Positions 58,539 through 64,000 of a DNA stretch of 64,000 nucleotides are shown here, one piece after another. Position 1 is the stretch's first letter, and every line of letters begins with the position of its first letter. The stretch comes from Actinokineospora baliensis (lineage in GTDB: Bacteria; Actinomycetota; Actinomycetes; Mycobacteriales; Pseudonocardiaceae). Location: positions 1,426,001-1,490,000 of the forward strand of contig NZ_JAFBCK010000001.1 of the NCBI RefSeq assembly GCF_016907695.1, read 5' to 3'. Both the position numbers and the translations under genes were made by a program. The notes under the pieces were generated by a model, which did not search any database, was not told where the DNA came from, and saw nothing but the letters and a program-made list of their open reading frames with translations.

Positions 58539-59672
58539 ATGGTCCCCATGGACCCCACACTTGCCGCGCGGACCCTCACCGCGTCCACCGAGATCGCCAC
58601 GGCCGCGCTGTCCGGGCAGGACCCTGAGGCGGTGCTGCACCTAGTCGTGCGCGCAGCCGCAGAGCTCGCGGAAGCAGACCTGGGCCTAGTAATGACCGGC
58701 AACGACGACGGCTCTCTTACCGTCGAGGCCGCCCATGGCGCCCAAAACGCAGTAGGCCTGGTGCTCTCGCCTAGGTCCTCCGCCGCAAGAGTCGCCAGAG
58801 GCGGCGTCCCCATCGTCGCGGAAGACGTGATCACGGACCCGCGAACAGCCCCTTACGTCCCCCGCGAACTCAACGTCTACGGCCCCTTCGCCGCGGCCCC
58901 CTTCGGCACCCGCGAGTCCCGCCTAGGCGCCCTGACCGTCTACCGCCGCCGAGGAGCCAAGCCCTTCACCAACGGCACGGTCGAGGTTCTTACCGCCTTC
59001 GCCGCGCAGGCCGGGTTGGTCCTAGTCCTAGCCGAAGGCCGCAACGCCCACGAACGCGTCGGCCTCTATGAAGAGCGCGAACGCATAGCCCGAGACCTAC
59101 ACGACGTCATCATCCAACGCCTCTATGCGGCGGGCATGCAGCTAGACCTCTTGTCCCGCCGCCCGGCCCGCAAGCTCGCCAAAGCCGACTCCACCCGCCT
59201 GGCCGATGCTGTAGATCAGTTGGACGCCGCCATAGCCGACGTCCGCTCGGTGGTTCGGACCCTGCGCAACCCAGACCCCGAGCACCCCACCGCAGACCTC
59301 GCGGAGTCCGCCCGAGCCGAGGTGGCCACCGCCCGCGAACTCCTGGGCTTCGAACCCACCCTGCACATAACCGGCGACCTGACCACCATCCCCCCAGCCC
59401 TCGCCGACCACATCCGAGCCGCCCTCCGCGAGTCCCTATCAAACGTGGTCCGCCACGCCGGAGCCCTCCGAGTAGCAGTCCACCTCCACCGCCAAGGCCC
59501 CACCCTCCGCCTAACAGTCGCCGACGACGGCTGCGGCATCCCCGAGGGCGTAACCCACCGAGGCCTCAACAACCTAAAATCCCGAGCCACCCAATCCGGC
59601 GGTACCTGCCAAGTCCGCTCCTCCCCCCGAACCGGCACCACCGTCACCTGGGAAGTCCCCCTCCCCACCTAG
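58539..59672 (+). CDS. GAF-domain sensor histidine kinase (DevS/NarX-like)
   Basis: A 377-aa soluble kinase. The GAF domain spans about residues 25-165. The HisKA_3 dimerisation helix is EERERIARDLHDVIIQRLYAAGMQLDLL with phospho-acceptor His about residue 187. The ATPase domain has LRESLSNVVRHAGALRV (N box) and VADDGCGIPEGVTHRGLNNLKSRA (G boxes). It follows cydDC by 4 bp on the same strand, suggesting that it senses redox or oxygen state for the bd oxidase locus. The probable partner is the NarL/DevR-type regulator at 61775-62401, now across the repeat/IS region. Confidence 0.9.
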   Translation: MVPMDPTLAARTLTASTEIATAALSGQDPEAVLHLVVRAAAELAEADLGLVMTGNDDGSLTVEAAHGAQNAVGLVLSPRSSAARVARGGVPIVAEDVITDPRTAPYVPRELNVYGPFAAAPFGTRESRLGALTVYRRRGAKPFTNGTVEVLTAFAAQAGLVLVLAEGRNAHERVGLYEERERIARDLHDVIIQRLYAAGMQLDLLSRRPARKLAKADSTRLADAVDQLDAAIADVRSVVRTLRNPDPEHPTADLAESARAEVATARELLGFEPTLHITGDLTTIPPALADHIRAALRESLSNVVRHAGALRVAVHLHRQGPTLRLTVADDGCGIPEGVTHRGLNNLKSRATQSGGTCQVRSSPRTGTTVTWEVPLPT

Positions 59673-59675
59673 CGC

Positions 59676-59872
59676 CGCCGAGCCAGCCCCGCCACCGCTC
59701 CCACAAGTCGCCGGTGCCAGGCCAACCCACCGAGTCAGCCCACCCAACCCAGCCCGCCGAGTCAGCCCCGCCCCCCTGGCCACCGCTCCCAGAAGCCGCT
59801 GGTGCCAGGCCAACCCCCCCGAGCCAGCCCACCCAACTCAGCCACCGCTCCGAGGAAGCCGCCCACCTAACT
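59676..59872 (+). repeat. Array of 28-bp modules preceding hairpin element B
   Basis: Three modules of the same kind as those at 44735-45267 (about 59690, 59780, 59842), with CCCACCGAGTCAGCCC-type spacers. The last, degenerate module ends just before hairpin element B. No gene is visible in this stretch. Confidence 0.7.
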
Positions 59873-60018
59873 GCTCGATGGGGCGGACTTGGTTTGTGTG
59901 GGGGAGCGGTGCCCGTAGCCTTGCCTCGCTGCAGGGCCATGCTTTTCGGCCCCGGCTTTTGCGGTCCTGCCACGGGTGGCGCAGGGGCCCCGCGCAAACC
60001 AAGTTCGCCCCATCGAGC
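59873..60018 (+). repeat. 146-bp hairpin element, copy B (diverged arms, pairing kept)
   Basis: Same length, orientation and internal landmarks as copies A and C, but the arms differ: GCTCGATGGGGCGGACTTGG at the left, with the right arm changed to match (CCAAGTTCGCCCCATCGAGC). At least three base pairs are substituted on both sides together relative to copy A (T:A to C:G, C:G to T:A, T:A to G:C), leaving mostly wobble-type mismatches. Confidence 0.8.
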
Positions 60019-60062
60019 ACACCGGACCACCACGGGTCCGTGTCGCAATGCCGAAGGCGAGC

Positions 60063-60231
60063 CGACCCCCGGAAGCCGCTGGTGCCAACCCAGCCCACCG
60101 AGCCAGCCCCGCCAGCCCGGCCGCCGCTCCCACAAGTCGGCGGTGCCACCCCAGCCCACCGAGCCAACCCACCCAACTCAACCCACCGAGTCGACCCCGC
60201 CAGCCCGACCACCGCCCCCGGAAGTCGCTGG
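60063..60231 (+). repeat. Array of 28-bp modules preceding hairpin element C, cut by the IS
   Basis: Modules at about 60063, 60123 and 60210. The last one is interrupted after GAAGTCGCTGG by the IS3 element, and its remaining bases continue after the IS at 61537. Between hairpin B and this array (60019-60062) I see no gene. Confidence 0.7.
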
Positions 60232-60301
60232 TGAGGGGCCTCGAGGTTTCCGGACAGGAACCCAGTAAGATATGTCCTGTCGGGAAGTTGAGGGAGTGCA
60301 C

Positions 60302-60604
60302 GTGGCCCATCGGAGTCCGTACTCGCCGGAGTTTCGTGAGGAAGCAGTTCAGATGGCGTTGCGGTCGAAACGGCCGATCGCCGAGACGGCGCGAGAGTTG
60401 AATATGAACTCGGAGACACTGCGTGTATGGGTGCGGAGCTATGAGCGGGAACAAGGTGCGGACTCGGCCGTCGCCGTGTCGGAGCCGTTGGCAACGGACG
60501 AACGAGCGCGACTACGAGAGTTGGAACGCCGTAACCGCGAACTCGAGATGGAAGTGTCTTTCCTGAAAAAAGCCGCAGCGTACTTCGCGAAGGATGCCGA
60601 GTAG
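60302..60604 (+). CDS. IS3-family transposase OrfA
   Basis: A 100-aa DNA-binding helix-turn-helix protein of the IS3 OrfA type: RSPYSPEFREEAVQMALRSKRPIAETARELNMNSETLRVWVRSYE, then a leucine-zipper-like stretch (ELERRNRELEMEVSFLKKAAAYF). GTG 60302 has AGGGAG five bases upstream; ATG 60272 or GTG 60296 are alternatives. The A6 run at 60566-60571 in the zipper region precedes the switch to the OrfB frame (-1). Confidence 0.88.
   Translation: MAHRSPYSPEFREEAVQMALRSKRPIAETARELNMNSETLRVWVRSYEREQGADSAVAVSEPLATDERARLRELERRNRELEMEVSFLKKAAAYFAKDAE
60566..60572 (+). other. Candidate -1 frameshift site between orfA and orfB
   Basis: AAAAAAG occurs in orfA where the codons are AAA AAA GCC. The orfB frame is -1 and open from before this site through to its ATG, so slippage here would give an OrfAB fusion as in other IS3 elements. 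The phasing (G before the A6 run in frame 0) is not the ideal A_AAA_AAG register, so efficiency is uncertain. Confidence 0.45.
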
Positions 60605-60630
60605 TCAGCAAGTACGAGTTCATCGAAACG

Positions 60631-61494
60631 ATGCGACTTGAACCTGCGAAGTACGCGTATCCCGTCCTGTTCATGTGCCGACTGCTCGACGTTTCCAGGT
60701 CCGGCTACTACGAATGGCGCGGCCGGGCGGAATCGGCCACCGCGCGACGGCGAGAGGAGCTGAAAGCGTTTATCCGGGACGCGTTCGAGGCCTCGGACTC
60801 GACTTACGGCCACCGGCGGGTCCATGCCCAGTTGCGGCGGGCAGGCGTGTGCGTGGGTGTTGAACTGGTCCGGCACCTCATGCGTGAACTGGGGCTGGTT
60901 CCCTGCCAGCCAAGGCCCCGGCGGTTCGGGCTGACCACCGCGGCGGCCGCGCCGGTGGGCGACCTGGTCGGCCGTGACTTCACCGCGCCCGCGCCGGGAC
61001 GCAAGCTGGTCGGCGACATCACCTACGTTCCCACGATGGAAGGCTGGCTTTACCTGGCCACCGTGCTGGATTGCTGCACGAAAGAAGTGATCGGCTACGC
61101 GATGGACGACAACTACCAGACACCGCTCATCAGCCGCGCTATCCGCAACGCGGCCCGAAACCGCCCACTCGCCGACGGTGCGATATTTCACAGCGACCGC
61201 GGCAGCAATTACATGTCCACCGAGTACCACAACGTCCTCACCAGCCTCCGGTTGAAGCAATCAGCAGGGCGAACCGGAATCTGTTTCGACAACGCGATGG
61301 CCGAATCGTTCTTCGGCACACTCAAAAACGAATGCGTCAACCGGATGGCTTACTCCACCCGAGACGAAGCCCGGCAGCACATCACTCGCTACATCGAGTT
61401 CTGGTATAATCGCCGACGACTTCACTCAGCGATAGGCTACCGCCCACCGCACGAGGTATACATCGAACACAAGAACCAACAAATCGCCGCTTGA
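60631..61494 (+). CDS. IS3-family transposase OrfB (DDE integrase domain)
   Basis: A 287-aa catalytic subunit. N-terminal HTH_21 region (YPVLFMCRLLDVSRSGYYEWRGR, YGHRRVHAQLRRAGVCVG). The rve integrase core has the DDE triad: first Asp in VGDITYVPTMEGWLYLATVLDC, second Asp in FHSDRGSNYMS, Glu in DNAMAESFFGTLKNE. The C-terminus has YIEFWYNRRRLHSAIGYRPPHEVY. The reading frame is open upstream of ATG 60631 to the slippery run, so the natural product may be an OrfAB fusion. Confidence 0.93.
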   Translation: MRLEPAKYAYPVLFMCRLLDVSRSGYYEWRGRAESATARRREELKAFIRDAFEASDSTYGHRRVHAQLRRAGVCVGVELVRHLMRELGLVPCQPRPRRFGLTTAAAAPVGDLVGRDFTAPAPGRKLVGDITYVPTMEGWLYLATVLDCCTKEVIGYAMDDNYQTPLISRAIRNAARNRPLADGAIFHSDRGSNYMSTEYHNVLTSLRLKQSAGRTGICFDNAMAESFFGTLKNECVNRMAYSTRDEARQHITRYIEFWYNRRRLHSAIGYRPPHEVYIEHKNQQIAA

Positions 61495-61548
61495 ATAGAC
61501 AGTTGATCCCCTGTCCGGAAACCGCGCGGCTCCTCACTGGTGCCATCT

Positions 61549-61694
61549 GCTCGATGGGGTGGACCTGTTTTGTGTGGGGTGGCGGCAGTCGTAGCGTTCC
61601 TGCGCGGACAGGGCCACGCTTTTCGGCCCCTGCTTTGCGGTCCTGCCACGACTGTCGTAGGGGCCCCACGCAAAACAGGTCCACCACATCGAGC
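61549..61694 (+). repeat. 146-bp hairpin element, copy C
   Basis: Nearly identical to copy A (about eight differences in 146 bp by eye), same orientation, with the same 31-nt pairing arms and internal GGCC-ACGCTTTTC-GGCC hairpin. It lies 12 bp after the right end of the IS3 element. The following 80 bp up to the response-regulator stop contain no gene. Confidence 0.8.
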
Positions 61695-61774
61695 TGGCAG
61701 TTAACTCGCGACCGGGCCCGATGGCGCAGCCGAGGCGACGATCCGACGGCGAAGCCGAAACAAGAGACCAGCGC

Positions 61775-62401
61775 TTACCCGCGACGCCGCGCGAACCACG
61801 CCACCGCCTGTGTCCGCCGCGACATCCCCAGCTTCGCCAGCACCGACGTCACGTGATTCTTCACCGTCTTCTCGGCCAAAAACAGCCGCTCAGCGATCTC
61901 CCGATTCGACATGCCCTCGCCCACCAACGCGAGCACTTCCCGTTCCCGCTCCGTCAGCCCCGCCAGCTCATCCGTCTCCGCGCTCCGCCGCATCCGATCC
62001 AGCACCCGCGCCGTAGTCACCGGATCCAGCAGCGACCGCCCCGCCGCCACCTCCCGCACCGCGTTGACCAGGTCCTGCCCCCGCACCTGCTTGAGCAGGT
62101 ACCCAGCCGCCCCCGCCATGATCGCCTCGACCAGCGCCGCCTCGTCGTCGAACGCCGTCAGCACCAGGCAAGCAGGCGCCGGTTCCAACGCCCGCAGCGA
62201 CCGGCACAACGACACCCCGTCCCCGTCCGGCAGCCGCATGTCCACCACCGCGACATCCACCGAAAGCGACCCCGCGACCGCCAACGCCTCCCCAACGCCA
62301 CCCGCCTGGGCGACCACCGCGATCCCGTCCTCACTCGAGAGCAGGTCGCGCAGTCCCCGCCGCACCACTTCGTGGTCGTCGACGAGCAGGACGCGGATCA
62401 C
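61775..62401 (-). CDS. NarL/DevR-type response regulator
   Basis: A 208-aa regulator. Receiver domain: [13 protein letters not shown], phospho-acceptor Asp in [13 protein letters not shown] (about residue 54), [15 protein letters not shown], and Lys in [10 protein letters not shown]. LuxR-type [61 protein letters not shown]. It is the likely cognate of the GAF kinase at 58539, convergent with it across the repeat/IS region. Its start is 3 bp after the coaA stop, so it reads as the second gene of a coaA operon. Confidence 0.92.
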   Translation of the reverse strand: MIRVLLVDDHEVVRRGLRDLLSSEDGIAVVAQAGGVGEALAVAGSLSVDVAVVDMRLPDGDGVSLCRSLRALEPAPACLVLTAFDDEAALVEAIMAGAAGYLLKQVRGQDLVNAVREVAAGRSLLDPVTTARVLDRMRRSAETDELAGLTEREREVLALVGEGMSNREIAERLFLAEKTVKNHVTSVLAKLGMSRRTQAVAWFARRRG

Positions 62402-62404
62402 GGG

Positions 62405-63334
62405 TCAGAGCTTACGGAGTCGGACGCGGGTGATCCGGTGGTCGGCGCCTTTGCGCAGGACGAGGGTGGCTCGGGGCCGGGTGGGCAGGATGTTCTGCAC
62501 CAGGTTGGGCCCGTTGATCTTCTGCCACAGTCCGGCAGCCTCGCCGACCGCCTCGGCGTCCGTCAGCGCCGCGTAGTGGTGGAAGTGCGAGGCCGGGTCG
62601 GCGAAGGCGGTGCTGCGCAGCGCCAGGAAGCGTTCGATGTACCAGCGTTCGATGTCGTCGGTGTGCGCGTCGACGTAGATGGAGAAGTCGAACAGGTCGG
62701 AGACGGCGAGGCGGGCGGCGGGTTGCAGGACGTTGAGGCCTTCGACGATGAGGATGTCTGGCCTGCGTACAACCTGTTCCTGGTCCGGCAGGATGTCGTA
62801 CGCCAGGTGCGAGTACACCGGCGCGCGGACCTCGTCGGCGCCTGCCTTCACCTCGGACACAAACCGCAGCAGGGCCCGGCGGTCGTAGCTCTCCGGGAAG
62901 CCCTTGCGGCTCATCAGGTTCCGCCGGTCGAGCTCCGCGCGGGGGAACAGGAAGCCGTCGGTGGTCACCAGGTCGACGTGGGGGTGGTCGGGCCAGCGGG
63001 CCAGCAGCAGGCGCAGCAGCCGAGCCGTCGTGGACTTGCCCACCGCGACACTGCCCGCGATGCCGATCACGAACGGCACCTTCGCCGCCCTGTCTTCGCC
63101 CAGGAACTCCACGGTCGTGTTGTAGAGCCGCTGCCGCGCGGCCACCTGGAGCGAGATCAGACGCGACAGTGGCAGGTAGACGTCCACCACCTCGTCGAGG
63201 TCGACGGGGTCGCCGAGGCCTCTTAGCGCGACCAGCTCGTCGAGGGTAAGAGGCAGCGGCGTCGATTCGCGGAGCTCACGCCATTGCTCACGGCGCAGCT
63301 CCACGTACGGACTCAGCTCACGGACCCGCGCCAT
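62405..63334 (-). CDS. coaA: Type I pantothenate kinase
   Basis: Catalyses the first committed step of coenzyme A synthesis (pantothenate to 4'-phosphopantothenate). 309 aa from ATG 63334 ([21 protein letters not shown]). The P-loop is [29 protein letters not shown]; downstream signatures are [45 protein letters not shown] and [21 protein letters not shown]. The open frame extends upstream but homology begins at this Met. Confidence 0.95.
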   Translation of the reverse strand: MARVRELSPYVELRREQWRELRESTPLPLTLDELVALRGLGDPVDLDEVVDVYLPLSRLISLQVAARQRLYNTTVEFLGEDRAAKVPFVIGIAGSVAVGKSTTARLLRLLLARWPDHPHVDLVTTDGFLFPRAELDRRNLMSRKGFPESYDRRALLRFVSEVKAGADEVRAPVYSHLAYDILPDQEQVVRRPDILIVEGLNVLQPAARLAVSDLFDFSIYVDAHTDDIERWYIERFLALRSTAFADPASHFHHYAALTDAEAVGEAAGLWQKINGPNLVQNILPTRPRATLVLRKGADHRITRVRLRKL

Positions 63335-63462
63335 CTCGGGGCTCCCTCGCGCCGGAATGGGTGTACGGGAGTCAACGTAGGTGCTGAGGGCTGGTTCGCG
63401 CTGTGACGGAATGCACCGATCGGGGGACAACGGGTGTGGCGCACATGACGTCGCCGCGAACA

Positions 63463-64000
63463 TCAGGTTCGTGCAACACTGCCCGGCTCGAACACGGCGT
63501 CCCACGCGGCCGCCAGCTGCCGGGCGCACACCTGCGGCGGCACCCCGCCGACGCCGGTTCCCAGGCCCGGCATGGCGATGGTCCCCACCGCGTTGCGCAC
63601 CGGCGAGCCGCTGTCGAGTGCCCCGTCGCGCCACAGCCGGAAAACCGCCCGCGCGGCCAAGTACGGGTGAACGGTCTGTGCCGCAAGAGCCTGCGCGGGC
63701 TCCTTCATGGTCGGTGCCGTGATGAGCCAGGGCGGCCGCGAGACGTCAGTAGGCACGATCAGTGCTTCACCCACCGGCAGTTCTCCGCCGTGGTACGCCA
63801 AGACGGCGCTGCGGACGCGCTGCTCTATAGAGGGGAAGTTGGCCGCGTAGACGGCATCGACGCCGCCGCGCATCCAGCCGTAAGAGTTCGCCGGTGACAC
63901 AACGGCGTCGGCGTCGACCTCTAGTACCGATCCACGATGGACACGGATGTGCGGCCTGCCTTCAGCGGCAGTTTCCCAGGCCGACGCGAGCGATTCACTC
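63463..64000 (-). CDS. Macro-domain protein, 5' end off the window
   Basis: ADP-ribose-binding macro domain, incomplete at its N-terminus. Read on the minus strand from the window edge, the frame gives [20 protein letters not shown] and then [19 protein letters not shown], the characteristic ADP-ribose loop with Asn in SPANS and the GGVD turn. It continues with [13 protein letters not shown] and [21 protein letters not shown]. It could remove or bind ADP-ribose or O-acetyl-ADP-ribose. GTG 63900 would start inside the domain and is not the real start. The gap to coaA (63335-63462) holds no gene. Confidence 0.85.
   Translation of the reverse strand, partial: SESLASAWETAAEGRPHIRVHRGSVLEVDADAVVSPANSYGWMRGGVDAVYAANFPSIEQRVRSAVLAYHGGELPVGEALIVPTDVSRPPWLITAPTMKEPAQALAAQTVHPYLAARAVFRLWRDGALDSGSPVRNAVGTIAMPGLGTGVGGVPPQVCARQLAAAWDAVFEPGSVART

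Larger units (their letters stand above)
60232..61536 (+). mobile_element. IS3-family insertion sequence, complete, 1305 bp
   Basis: Terminal inverted repeats of 27 bp (60232-60258 and 61510-61536) match at 24 positions and begin TGAGG. A 4-bp direct repeat CTGG flanks the element (60228-60231 and 61537-61540). Two overlapping-frame genes, orfA and orfB with an intact DDE transposase, lie inside. Removing the IS and one CTGG restores the sequence that precedes hairpin element A at 45250-45267, so the copy-A locus shows the empty site. Everything needed for activity looks intact. Confidence 0.93.

Overview
The window is about 70% GC and densely coded, with GTG/ATG starts, many 4-base ATGA/GTGA overlaps and several starts that look leaderless. 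Gene content points to a filamentous actinomycete, most likely of the family Pseudonocardiaceae: a mycothiol-dependent formaldehyde dehydrogenase, IdeR/DtxR-type iron boxes, several ECF sigma factors, a P450, a STAND (NB-ARC/TPR) ATPase and a few rare TTA codons. Genus assignment is inference only. Both window ends cut genes: a phosphotransferase at the left and a macro-domain protein at the right.

Layout. 1-5 kb: phosphotransferase, a DnaA-box cluster, and a copper operon on the minus strand (membrane protein, YcnI, CopC, CopD). 5-13.4 kb: RecB-like nuclease, mscR plus MBL hydrolase, Fpg/Nei glycosylase, a sigma/anti-sigma fusion, tRNA-Gly(GCC), DUF2252 protein. 13.4-20 kb: a second DnaA-box cluster, an MFS exporter, two paralogous membrane proteins, msrA, two tandem-duplicated small proteins, a gamma-glutamyltransferase. 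20-28.7 kb: DUF1697 protein, short-chain dehydrogenases, aldo/keto reductase, and a LytS/LytTR two-component set grouped with an S49 peptidase and a sodium:solute symporter. 28.7-38 kb: sigma factor plus membrane protein, rhodanese, DUF4328 protein, a P450 / NB-ARC-TPR operon, SEC-C and DUF952 proteins, and a lipoprotein / sigma / membrane-protein operon whose two outer genes share a domain. 38-44.4 kb: ferritin with tandem iron boxes, an untracked 32-residue membrane protein, arginine deiminase, DM13 protein, split LigD (ligase and polymerase), two membrane proteins. 44.4-45.5 kb: repeat region. 45.5-52.8 kb: iron-box-controlled DUF2470 protein, membrane proteins, the homogentisate branch (hmgA, unknown, fah, IclR regulator), a GDT1-type transporter. 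52.9-59.7 kb: cydA, cydB, fused cydDC and a GAF histidine kinase. 59.7-61.8 kb: more of the same repeats, interrupted by an IS3-family element. 61.8-64 kb: response regulator (probable partner of the kinase), pantothenate kinase, macro-domain protein.

The most unusual content is a 146-bp extragenic element present three times in the same orientation (45268, 59873, 61549). Each copy has 31-nt terminal arms that pair with each other. One copy has diverged from the other two by compensatory changes on both arms. Each copy is preceded by an array of about 28-bp modules. An IS3 element (60232-61536) sits 12 bp before the third copy with a 4-bp target duplication, and the first copy preserves the empty-site sequence. 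Other observations worth following are two extragenic DnaA-box clusters 12 kb apart, the P450/NB-ARC gene pair whose ATPase begins with a tandem QAG-type repeat, the sigma operon with a duplicated putative sensor domain, and tandem iron boxes upstream of ferritin.
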